From: Isoetes taiwanensis
Taxonomy: Eukaryota; Streptophyta; Lycopodiopsida; Isoetales; Isoetaceae
Direction: 5' to 3'
DNA: 64,000 bases
Assembly (NCBI GenBank): GCA_021234155.1
Contig: JAJEKV010000077.1
Coordinates: 5,015,849-5,079,848 of the forward strand
Part shown: positions 34,433-44,868 of the stretch, piece after piece
Layout of the letters: each line of letters starts with the position of its first letter
Numbering within the stretch: position 1 is the first letter of the stretch
The notes under the pieces: model-generated
The model's database searches: none
What the model was told of the DNA's origin: nothing
The model's input: the letters and a program-made list of their open reading frames with translations, nothing else
Position numbers and translations under genes: made by a program

Positions 34433-34842
34433 GAGCATTTTATAAAAATACCTCTATATATTTGCAAAATTATGAAAATGCCCCTGTTTTGGGGGTATTT
34501 ATGATGGAAATGGCTGTAACTTTGTTGTGATTTTGTCCTTCAAATAAATTGTAGGTGAGGATATTATATTCTCATCCAAGCAAAAATCACCTGAGTTGGA
34601 ATCCGAAAACTTAAGTTATGGTATTCTAAATCCTTACAACTTTAGCTGTGCATTAAAAAAAACATAACTTGTGATTAAGGATCCGATTCAAGTGACTTTA
34701 GCTTGGATGGGAAGATATCATTCTTACCTATAATTCACTTCTGGAAAAATTCCTATTTGGATCATCACAAAGAATACATCAAAAAGTAAGCGCGTTTTCA
34801 CAATTTTGCAAATATATAAGGGATTTTTACGAATTGCCCCTC
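34433..34842. mobile_element. Foldback element of about 410 bp with long imperfect arms
   Basis: The two halves are inverse complements over about 180 nt each. The outer parts are TATATATTTGCAAAATTATG (left, near 34455) against the inverse of CAATTTTGCAAATATATAAG (34801). Inner parts are TCTCATCCAAGCAAAAATCA (34570) against the inverse of ACTTTAGCTTGGATGGGAAG (34694). The GTTATG/CATAAC pair closes a loop near 34620-34668. It has no coding capacity, and no certain target duplication because the flanks are T-rich. Confidence 0.75.
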
Positions 34843-36424
34843 CTTTTTTCCCTTCCTTTTAACCTTCATGCTGAGCTGTACAAATCTTGGAAGTGACGAA
34901 TTTGATGGATTGTGGTTTTTTTAGGGTTCAACTAGCGGGGAGGTGAACATGCACAGCCATGGCAGCTACGGGTTTTGAGTTTGTGCATGTATTGGTATGG
35001 AGATATTTCATATAACATGGTTTATAACCCTGTATTTGTTTGGTGTATCCAATGGTTACTTAAAAAATAAAATAAAGGAAGCACTTAGACATTAAAATAG
35101 AGAACAATTTCGATGAGCTGATTATTAATAACCCTTCCAATAAATTATGGCAAGTTTATAATAACCCTTCCAATAGAGTGCCAAATTTTTTGCCCAACTC
35201 CTACTTGTCCTCTAACTTTTTGGAAGGATTTTCATCCATTGACTGGTCTAGTTCTTACAATCTTCGAATAACTTTCTCTGCTGCTTCTGCTGTTGTATTA
35301 ATGAGGCAATGATTCCTTGCAAGCAAATTTATTGCTTTGACATCGACATTGTAAAATGGAAAAAAGTTTTGAATCATCGGCTGTCTCATGAACGATTGAC
35401 GTCATGATGTTTTTAAAGTAAGTTTTATGACAAGAGAATACTTAAACCGACCAAGCTCACCATAAGGAAAAAGCCCCAACACTAATACTTCAAGATGACA
35501 GCAAATACACATTTCCATTCCAACACAGCGTACTTAAAAATCTGACTTAACACCAAATGGCAACTTATCTCACTTTGACTTGTCGCTTACATGCTCACCA
35601 TAAATGGTTGACCATGTTTCAAGTAGAATCGTCTAGACTTATTCGCTAGAGATTAGCAGATGAAAGCGATGAGTGAAGCGACAGCTTATTCTTGAATTAA
35701 GTACTCCTCTTGCTCCGATAATGTCAATGTAAGGAAGATAAAAACAATTTGCCCGGCATTATAATTGGCTAGTCATAGTAGTCATAGCTGTGCTATGTGG
35801 GATAAGTCTTAGGATCCCCAAATGCATGGGTATGCATTACAAACATCTCTTGAAGATCTTGCAGTGATAAAAAATCTAAATGCTAATGCATGAGTGTATT
35901 ACAATAGAAGTCAGAAATCCAGAGACTCGTATGACCCTATTGGCAAAAGCTAGTGGTCATTCACTAGAAAACCACAATCAAGAACCACAATCTTACTTTT
36001 GATAAAAGACCATACTTACTAGCATAGATGCATAGGCAACTGGCCAAGGATAATAATACTGAAAGGAGCAAGAACACTGACAATTACGACGTATTTATAA
36101 AGGGGACCTTTAGATGGAAAAAACCAGAGCTCTTCTTATTCCTTACAAAACCCTTCTGCCAGAGCAGAGGCTATTTCAAACCTTAATCCTTAAGCCTAAG
36201 TGTGAACAATTTGAACTGCTTTTCTAAAAACATTATTTATTTCCAAGACTAGCAGGGGTGTTGCTTATGAAAATAGCAGGTTACTTATTACCTATCAAAA
36301 CTGGTCTGGGGTGTTACCTGTCAAAATAGCAGGTTACATGTTACCTATCAAGGTAGGCTTAAGTAACACATCATGCATGAACCTTGTACCTCGCAGTAGG
36401 TTCAAAATCTTCCATAATCGGTAC
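34843..36424. other. Intergenic with small duplications
   Basis: Two minor repeats: ATAACCCTTCCAATA at about 35128 and 35161, and a GTTACCTATCAAAA/ATAGCAGGTTAC motif repeated near 36260-36350. Otherwise there is no gene. It separates the convergent RST1 and LYR genes. Confidence 0.4.
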
Positions 36425-37214
36425 CTATGATGGCAATGAAAGTAGTGTCTGATATACACAACCCTTTCCAAAAACATGTCTCAAAGAAAAAACCCTCAAT
36501 TCTACCTCATAACCGGGACCAACGACATTAGTTGGCCTCTCTGCAACAGCACCCGTTGGCAGATTATGTAGACGAGGATATGGAATTCTATAATGCCAGG
36601 CAATCTCACATCTCGTTTCCCCTTCAAATATCTAGAAGTTTGTAGCAAGACAAAATTGAAATCAATAACCAAGATAAAAATTTTAGACTCATTCAAAAAA
36701 TTGTGGTCTTCAATGTCAGATTTTCAGAAAGTAAATTAACAGCTAACCTTTGTGCAATGCAATGCACATCAAAGACAGTAGAGATCGTACCTTATATAAA
36801 TGTTTATAATCAACATGCCAAAGTTATCTAACCTTTTGATTAATTTCATCAAGCTGAGATAGCCCTTTGTTTTGCCTGAATGTTGATCTAACCTCATCCT
36901 GAATCCAAAAGAACACCAATAGCACCATAAACTAATAGCAAATCTTGTTCCTTATAGTGCTTTTGAACTGAGGATATATTTAGTAAACAAGCTATTTGTA
37001 AGAAATGCGATTCTAAGCAGTTCATTCTCCACCGAAAGTAAAGCACTTGAGCGATTCTAGTGAAAGAAAATTGAAATACTTAAAAGGCATAGACAGAGAT
37101 GAAACTAACCAGAATGTATTTCTTCTCAGGTGAAGGGCCCGGCCATGTCCGAGCAGACATGAGTAAAGCCCTGTAGAGCGCCAGAGCTCGCGTCCTTGTC
37201 TCTGCTGTCGCCAT
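36425..37214 (-). CDS. LYRM1: LYR-motif protein, LYRM1-like, three exons, 125 aa
   Basis: LYR (Complex1_LYR) proteins are small adaptors, mostly mitochondrial, that bind the acyl carrier protein and help Fe-S delivery or respiratory-complex assembly. Exons on the minus strand: 37214-37110, 36898-36833, 36631-36425. All introns are GT-AG and phase 0. The LYR triad is residues 13-15 (ALALYRALL). The downstream conserved Phe is residue 42 (RSTFRQNKG). The third exon gives EIAWHYRIPYPRLHNLPTG, matching the HYKIPYPRP-HLPP signature of animal LYRM1 (about 122 aa). The ATG is at 37212-37214, the stop TAG at 36425-36427. It has no defects and overlaps no transposon. Each exon is short, so it does not stand out as a long open frame. 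Confidence 0.85.
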
Positions 37215-38249
37215 GGTTCTATAAAAGCGTCATCCTAGTGGAATTGAATTAACACGTATGTTATTTTTTCGAATGTTTTTGATTCATTTGCTCAGATGAT
37301 TACATTATAGAATACTAAAATATCATTTGTGCCATTTATGCCCCCCTTTTTTTTTTGCGCTAGTGATTTGTAACATTTGACTAATAACCTTTTTTTATGG
37401 TTTAAGCATATTTCTGCTAAGATTTGGCATAAAATTTCTGTTTCGTATTGTATTTGAAAACCATAGAATCGTGATGTGGAGTGTGGGTTAGGTTCTCTTG
37501 CGATTTTCAAAACATCATTTTTAGGTTTTGAGCTGGGTCATTAATAACAATTGCAATGGCTATTAATGACCAAGCTAGAAATTTTGTATTCAAACTATTT
37601 ACTTGCCTAGTTAATAATTCATGAATTACACACAACATTTTACACCTCTACATATGATATCTAATCCAACTTCAAAACCCTTGTCCACAACCCCAAAATA
37701 CTAGAGAACGTCTAACCCTTGATTAATGGAAACAGATAGATAGATATTATTTCAACATCCAAGGACATTTGGATAATATAAATAGTTCCTTGATTAATTA
37801 AGATGGCACAAGTTTTTGCTTAGATGATTAGTTCTATCTATATTTTGCAAATTTGCAATAATTGCTAATAAATGGTAAATTACACTAACCACCATTTTAC
37901 ACCTTCACATCTGTTACCTCTTCCAACTTTGCATCATCCACGTGAAACCCTTGTCTAAGACCTCAAATTACGAGAAGACTTCTAGGTGTTGTTCAACTTC
38001 ATTTAGTCTACATGTATACCAAAGCTTTTATAGATTCTTGATGGCATTACCATGACGCTCTTTCACAAGAGCTAAATAACTTGAATTGAAATTTTATTAT
38101 CTAAGGATAAGAAATAGTTTGTGGGACCCAATGTAATAAACCTAATCAAAAATAAGAAACCTGAATATACTTATGGAAATTTGTGAGAAAGCCTAATCTC
38201 GTACGATCCATCTGAATGAAACTCTCTTCACCTCGGCATACCTAGCGCA
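37215..38249. other. LYR gene upstream region, nothing else recognised
   Basis: AT-rich. It must contain the LYR gene promoter. No other feature is supported. Confidence 0.35.
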
Positions 38250-38750
38250 TTTTTCTATCTTTTTTTAAGTTGCTTGAAGTGCAAATCTTTGGAGCATATT
38301 CTGTTTTATGACGTTAGATGTGCCGTTTGGACGGCCGGGATTGGAAAGTGGAGCTACGTTAGTTAGCATGGGTAAGTGGCTCCATTGTCATTCGTTTGCA
38401 TGAGATGATGTTAGGGTGCCTATTAGGAAGACTTGGTTTTTCTTAGCGGAGCAGGTATGGCATTGAAAGGAGCTTGGTGTTCTGTTATCAATGTTGCAGC
38501 TTCTATTTAATATTCTCTTAGGCATAACTATGGCGCCCAAATCGATGATACTTGATGCCAAACTTCCCATAGTTGTTCCTATCGTTTTAGAGCTCCGACA
38601 CAGTGTGTTGGATGGCGAAATTTTTTAATCAAACCCATATCATAGGACAAGGGGGTATTTGAGGTGTTTACAAAGGATCTGTTGTGTTTACACTGAAGAT
38701 GAGATTCCTCTTCTATGGGCACAAAAAAAAGATTGTTATAGCTTATCATT
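38250..38750 (+). mobile_element. Older plus-strand LINE, 3' part, left half of a split copy
   Basis: The frame at about 38263 reads SCLKCKSLEHILFYDVRCAVW, a zf-RVT zinc knuckle of a plant LINE ORF2. Further on, 38680-38750 (ACTGAAGATGAGATTCCTCT then GGGCACAA and TTATAGCTTATCATT) is collinear with the 3' end of the minus-strand LINE nearby. The copy stops abruptly at 38750 and resumes at 44251, so it is interrupted by the LINE inserted at 38751-44250. Confidence 0.7.
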
Positions 38751-39098
38751 TTATTTTATTTTTTTGAAGGACGACAAGCTTTATTCACCAACTAAAAACC
38801 AGAGCAACAAAAATGCAAAGACAGGATTATAACCCCAGTGGACAAACCGATCCAACTGAGCACAACCACCTGCCTATGCAAAAGAATGAATTTGAAGGTA
38901 AGTATGCCAGATCAGTACTTTCTTCTCTTGATCAAGAGAAGAACAATTATAAGCCATAACAATTTTATTTTGCGCCCACTGAAGAACAATCTCATCTGCA
39001 GTATCTACGCCCTTAAAGATAAACAGCCTCATTCTCTTCCAGATTGACCATAAAAGCCAGCCACATGCAAGATGAAAAGCTCGTTTCCGTAGTTTGGG

Positions 39099-42000
39099 TC
39101 AAGCATCAGGATAAATAGCAAGCAAAATTTGCTGGCTAGATCGAGACGTGCCAAATAGGATCAACAACCAAGACCACGCCTGCCGAAGCCGCCCACACAA
39201 GAAAAAACAATGCTCAATACTCTCAACCCTTTGCTGGCATAAATGACAGAGCTCTGAAATCCGATTATCCATTTTATGGACTAACTTGTTGACTCTGAGG
39301 CATCTATGGATCATTTGCCACCACAAAACTACTACTTTGGGATGAAGCAGCTTATCCCATACCCATATCCAAACACTTTTCCATTGTGGCTGAGAGACCT
39401 GAAGATGCCACCTATTAGATGGAGGCAGGATTTCAGAATGCAAAAGCAATTTATACACAGAAGACACAAACTGCCCTGGCGGGATATCCTGATGGCAACC
39501 CCATACGACTACCTCAATCTGTGGACCAGAATCCTGTGGCAACAATGCAGCAATATGATTCCAGATTACTCTGTCCCATCTGTACAACAAGAACTTTGTT
39601 CTAAATGTTTCCTATGACATGAGATGACCAGACTCAACCAAGCTGCAATAGTGCTGATACCAGCTGCGACCCACCGTCGTTGTGTCTTTGGATGAACAAC
39701 CACACTTAGAGGCACATTCTCTGCAGTGTCCTGCAAAGGAATCCACCAGCATGGAGTGGACAACTGAAGACATGCCTCAGGATTGATATGGAAAAGAGAC
39801 CTGACAGTGTCCCAAGCAGCAAGCAACCCCTTTAGAAAGGGAGAAATATTAGGATACGGATGCATATGATAAAGCAAAGCCCAAGGAAGGAGGGGCTTAA
39901 TGGTGGCCTTATAAAATGGGATACAATGCTGAATCGACTGCACCAACAACCTCAGGCCAGGAGAATCATCCTTACCAATGAAAATCCTCCAAATGAACTT
40001 TGATATCATCACCTTGCTTTGGAGGTGAAAATCCAACATACCAAGACCACCAGCTGCCTTAGGTCTAATGCATTTCGCCCAAGCTACCTTGACCACCGCT
40101 CCTAACTCATTTCCACCCCAGATAAAATTTCTGACGATACGCACAATCTTCTTACACTGCGGAGCTAATAGAGCAGACGCCATGTAGACATGAGTATTAC
40201 TAAGAACAGATTTAGCCACAGTGATTGTACCGGGCATGGACAGTTTAGCTGTATTCCACCAAAACAAGTGCTTTTGCAACCCACTAATGATTTCATCCCA
40301 AGCATCTGAAGCAGAGACGTGAATTCCAACTGGGATACCAAGCAACTTTGTGGTATTGCCATGCAGAAGAATCTTCCATGGATAGTCCAAAATACAGGGA
40401 GGGATGGGACTGTCCAACGTCCACAAAGCTGTACATTTTTGCCACCCTACAAGAACTCCTGATGCTAAGGAGAATGTGTCTAATAATAGCTTAGCATTAC
40501 GAAGATTCTCAGCCTCGGCAATTAGGAACAAAAAGGTGTCATCGGCATATTGGTTACATACCTCTTGAGAACCATCGTCCATTGGGAGGCCTTGAATAAC
40601 GCCATCTTGGGTAGCCACGGAGAAAAGCTGGGATAATACTTCTGCCACAATTGTGAAAAGCAAGGGTGCTAAGGGACAACCTTGCCGAGAGAAAGCCAGA
40701 TTGTGTTGACGAGATAGCGTCAGCCAAGATGTCTCGGACTCTTTCTGCCAATGTCTTAGCAAAGATCTTGTACACAGAGGAAAGCAATGTAATAGGTCGC
40801 CAGTCAGAAATAGTCTTGGGTTCCTTGCTCTTTGGAATGAGAGAGATACAACCTGTATTCAAAATCTTATCAAGGCTCCTAAATCTCTGAAACTCACAAA
40901 AGGCATCATATATGTCATCCTCCAACCAGTCCCAGCACTTCTGAAAGAATTCAATAGGAAAGCCATCAAGACCTGGGCATTTGTCCCTTTTCAAGAGAGC
41001 CACAGCTGCTTTTAAGTCCTCCTTCACGATATTAGACTCAAGAAGCAACCTCTGCTCTTCAGAAACAATGCGACGCACCTTAGTCAACACGGCCAATTGC
41101 ATGTCCTTCTGAAAGGGCAATGGGTGTCGTGCAAAGAATGAAGAAAAGTGATGATGAAGATACTGCTTAAGATTCACTAAATCGGAGATAAGAGCGCCAT
41201 CTGGCAGCACCAAAGAATGTATAGAAGTGGCGAGTTTCCTTCTTCTTGCAGCCGCAAAAAAGAACCGGGTACATCTATCTCCGCCCTTGAACCACTGCAA
41301 CCCTGCCTTCACTTTGGCTTCAGTAACTTTTACAGTTTCCATAGCCTTGATCTGAGATAATAACTCCTTTTCTTTGACTCCACTAGTATGGCCACGAGCG
41401 CGGAGTACTTCTAATTCCTGGTACAATGCAGTCAATAGTCCTCTAGCTTCAGCAGCTCTGACTCTCCCATATTCTTTTGCAAATGACTTCACTGCAGACA
41501 ACGCTGCGACAACCCCAGACATGCCTCTACGAGGTGAGAAGGCCCGAGACCAAGCCCAACTACAGCCAAGTTTGAACTCATCATCCTCCAAGTACTTGCA
41601 ATTAAGCTTAAAGTAGGTCCTGGTAGGTCGATGACAATTAGCCACATCATTAGTTAGAAGTTGTGAATTATGATCAGACACGGAGCTATCCAGAAGATTT
41701 GAGCAACGAAAATTCACTAGCCGAGCAGCTGCACAAGTATTAAAGTATCCTCTATCATGCCTTGCATAAGCTCTGCCAGCTCCTGTCCAACCATTACACC
41801 ACGTAAAGGACTGATCACCATCAATCTCTATAAGCTGACCATCATGTAAAAGGCATAGCCATTGTTCTCGCTCGAATCCTTGCACCACTTTAGAGCCGCG
41901 ACCACTTCTATCTCTTTCCAACTCGACCATATTGAAGTTGCCAACGAGCAACCATGCAACATTCTGCCCAAGCTGGAGAACTTTACTCCTCAGAGTTGCC

Positions 42001-42362
42001 CACAAAGCACCACGCTGACGAGGTCTATTATGAGCATATACATTTATCAAACCCCATTCTTGGCCCTTATCTTTCCATTTGATTATTATCCACCGCCCGA
42101 ACCTATCTGTTTGAGTAAAAGTGACATCCACAGACGACTTCCATGCAGTAAGCACACCAGCCTTAGATGCATCAGCAGCAGACACCAAGACATTATAGTC
42201 CCGTCCAAATACATTAGCTACTTTATGTACATCACCGCGGCGGCACTTATGCTCTTGGAGGCAACAAAAGGTCGTAGAAAACTTAGACAGGTAAAGAGAC
42301 AACCTGCTTCTTTTACTTGGGGAAGAAGCCACTCCCCTCACATTCAAAGACAACACGTTCAT
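39099..42362 (-). pseudogene. LINE ORF2: endonuclease and reverse transcriptase with internal deletion
   Basis: Order on the minus strand: APE-type endonuclease from MNVLSLNVRGVASSPSKR (42362; residues 1 to about 230, including LLVGNFNMVELERDR and SVSDHNSQL); linker; start of reverse transcriptase (KCPGLDGFPIEFFQKCWDWL, LNTGCISLIPKSKEPKTISDWRPITLLSS cut here as GCISLIPKSK and DWRPITLLSS). At about 40690 QSGFLS joins directly to RQGCPLAPLLF in another frame, so the segment with the first catalytic Asp is missing. After it come QYADDTFLF (catalytic YADD), thumb, and zf-RVT (CHLCQQRVESIEHCFFLC). A further frameshift lies near 39580. It cannot encode active enzyme. Confidence 0.85.
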
Positions 42363-42466
42363 GTGGCCAAAATATTATGTTCCACCTCCATACCAATAGA
42401 GCCAGCCTCAACCATGTCCATCTCACATGGTTCTGAAGGGAGGTCAGCCCACCTCGTCCTGGAAAT

Positions 42467-42604
42467 TGGCAAGGGGGAGCCTCCTCTCTGTTCCATCCTT
42501 CCATTGTTTTGTTCAGCACTTGGTGAGGGAGAGCCTCCTCTTTTCTCTACCCCCCATTATTTTATTGGGTAACTGGCAAGGGAGAGCCTCCTCTCTGCTC
42601 CACC
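42467..42604. repeat. Three-copy repeat between LINE ORF1 and ORF2
   Basis: GGGGGAGCCTCCTCTCTG, GGGAGAGCCTCCTCTTTT and GGGAGAGCCTCCTCTCTG occur near 42474, 42527 and 42571, each followed by a CCATCCTTCCAT-like phrase. Spacing is about 44-53 bp. It lies in the spacer of the LINE and may be family-specific. Confidence 0.6.
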
Positions 42605-43893
42605 CTTCCATGCAAATTATCAGAATCACTCATGACATGAGACACATGTTGACTAGTCTTATTGCGTGCAGCTCTTTTCCAATTAACATTTGTCCATCCC
42701 TCTTGGGCATTTCCATGATGCTCTTGAACATTTTCATGCCGCTCTTGCAATTCCTGGATCTTCTGTAACTTAGCCCTAGCATCCTCTTCAAAAGCGGGAG
42801 TATGCACAATCTTCTGTGGGATAGTGGATTTAGCAGCAGATGGAGCAGCAACAACAGAGGTAGCAGTAGCATTGGCAGAAGGGACAACAGACGGTAAAGG
42901 AAGGGACCATTGCAGGGCGATCTCTCTTAGCACGAAAATTTGCAAATAAAGCAAGTTGAGGAAATAAATCAGCAAGCTGAGGGCCATTGAGCAACTGCAA
43001 AGCATACTTCAGAAAGATAGGGCCACTTTTCACAACCACACAGTCAGGAAGACCGCGACCAGAAGGAAGAGAAACACAAATTTTAGCACCATCAACAATA
43101 GAATGGGCCAGATGAGTACCCAGACCATTAACAATACTGATAAGAAACTCCGGCACCAAGAGATCAGGAGGAAGATTAGGAATAAAAAACCAACATGGCA
43201 TCCTAAGAGCAAGAGTCGTACCAGGAGAAAATCCAGGCGAGTAAGGCTGGTACAAAATATAATCTTTCCACATCGGGTCCACACCACGTGCCACCAGTTG
43301 CTCCACAGCCACAACATCATCAAAAACAATAAAAAAGAACTTCTTATCCAGCATCTTTAAAGTACGATAAGGTGGCAACCCTAATCTCCGAAGATGACCA
43401 GTCAACCAATAGCCAAGCTTCCTACTGTCAATAAATGCTCTAGTATATTGACCAACCACACTAAACGACAACAAGTTACTAATACACTTCTTGTGTAAGT
43501 CATGATCAATCTCGACCACATTGTACCTAGACGCTATTCTCACACTTCAGGCTGGTAGAAAACTTCAACAGAAGGTAACTGAAGCTCCAACTGAGTCTCC
43601 TTTGCTCGCAACTCACCCAAAAGATTACTGAGATCTCTTTTATTATCCAGAATCATCACATCAATAGCTGTAGCAACACGCACAGCAGACGTAGTTGATG
43701 ACAAGTCCTTCTTGATCCAATCACTAAAGCGCTCCCTGCTAGCATTTACACCAGAAGTTGAGGACCTCCAAGGAAGTGGACGGGACTGATCTTTGTTAGA
43801 ATTGGCACCAGCTGGCGCCGAGGCACCATCCACAGAAGCATTACCGCTATTCAAAGCACTTGTACTCTTCGGTGCACCAGCCGAGGGTGCCAA
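42562..43893 (-). pseudogene. LINE ORF1 (DUF4283-like RNA-binding protein), broken
   Basis: The ORF1 product coats LINE RNA. The frame starts at 43893 (MAPSAGAPKSTSALNSGNAS) and stops at 43540. The continuation in another frame (MRIASRYNVVEIDHDLHKKC, GYWLTGHLRRLGLPPYRTLK, KKFFFIVFDDVVAVEQLVAR, MPCWFFIPNLPPDLLVPEF) has the pattern of the DUF4283 domain of plant LINE ORF1. The tail near 42640-42900 is Gln/Glu/His-rich (QKIQELQERHENVQEHHGNA). At least two frame breaks separate the pieces. Confidence 0.75.
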
Positions 43894-44250
43894 AGCAGGA
43901 AAATCACCGTCTTAAAAGATATTCTCACTATAAGCCAGAGGGTTAACATGCAATGCCAAATTTACCCCCTGTGCCAGCATGGCTACAGGCCTTGCAGGCA
44001 GCTTGGAAGTTGACGCCATAGAGCTGAAACTGTCAGGGCCAAAAAGGCTATCAGCCGGAACCTAAAACCTACGATGCCACACACCTTTGGAAAGAGCTCT
44101 GAATCAGCTTTCCAATGAGCCAAAAAACACTGTAATCCGAGGTCTGTAGCCCAAGATATGAACATAAATGTAAAGCAGCCTCCGGCAGAAACCCTAGGGC
44201 GCATCCATCCTATCCACCTCAAATAATGTGACACATGCTTTAAGTCGACA

Positions 44251-44460
44251 TTATGCCTTATCATTGCTCTTCTCTTGATCAAGAGAAGAATGTACTGATT
44301 TGGAATATTTACCTTCAGATTCATTCTTATGCATAGACATGTGGTTGTGCCCAGTTGGATTAGTTTGTCCACTGGGGTTAGAGTCATGTTTTTGCATTTT
44401 ATTTTGTTATAGCTTTTTGATTGGTGAATAAAGTTTGTCGTCCTTCCAAAAAAAAAAAAA
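44251..44460 (+). mobile_element. Older plus-strand LINE, right half with poly(A)
   Basis: Continues the copy broken at 38750: CTTCTCTTGATCAAGAGAAG, GTGCCCAGTTGGATTAGTTT, GGTGAATAAAG, GTCGTCCTTCC and a run of 13 A at 44448-44460. Every landmark matches the inverse of 38760-38960, the 3' end of the inserted LINE, so the two elements belong to the same family. Confidence 0.8.
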
Positions 44461-44868
44461 TGGTGGAAGTGAAAAGATAAAAGTCATTGTCAAGAAATTG
44501 GATCCAAAGAGTCTGCTGGTACTTCTAATTTATTAACTTTAAGGCAATTTGTTTTTCAATTTTGCGAAATTAACATTTCTATAAAAACCAAAGTTTTGCC
44601 GAATCCTTTGTGAAAGTGAAGTTTCTTGGTATTGTAGATCACCCTAATTTAGTCAAATTGCTAGGTTATTGATTGAAGAGGATGGCAGTGGGATGAAATG
44701 CTGCTTGTTTATTTTCATGGCAAAGAAAAGTCTTGAGGATTACTTGCTTTTAGGAACCTCTTTCCTAGCAAAGAAGAATCAATGTGGCCTTAGGCGCATC
44801 AAGAGGTTTAACATATTGCATGAAGTGTTGAATCCACAGATAGCTTACTTTTACCCTGATTGATAACT
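44461..44868 (+). pseudogene. Receptor-like cytoplasmic kinase relic
   Basis: Pieces in several frames line up with a PBL-type RLCK. EIGSKESAGTSNLLTLRQFV resembles the segment before the kinase domain. Next is VKFLGIVDHPNLVKLLGY, then (after a frame break at the expected Cys) IEEDGSGMKCCLFIFMAKKS and LEDYLL, then ASRGLTY and LHEVLNPQIAYFYPD (the catalytic-loop HRD region, degenerate). Much of the N lobe is missing and the HRD motif is lost. It is an ancient intronless pseudogene lying directly after the LINE poly(A). Confidence 0.6.

Larger units (their letters stand above)
38751..44250 (-). mobile_element. 5.5-kb LINE inserted into an older LINE
   Basis: An L1-type non-LTR retrotransposon, minus strand. 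Its 3' end is at the left: an A-rich tail (T-run at 38756-38765 on the plus strand) preceded by an AATAAA signal. The 5' end near 44250 includes a leader with CCCTAGGGTTTCTGCC (about 44190-44205). The target duplication is TTATAGCTTATCATT (38736-38750) and TTATGCCTTATCATT (44251-44265), 13 of 15 identical. It has ORF1 and ORF2, both broken, plus a three-copy linker repeat. Near full length at both ends. Confidence 0.85.

Noticed and set aside
38751-44460. Twin-primed (5'-inverted) single LINE insertion
   Set aside because: Both opposite segments contain the same 3' end with separate poly(A) tails, and the left flank is collinear with the right plus-strand piece. Nested insertion fits better.
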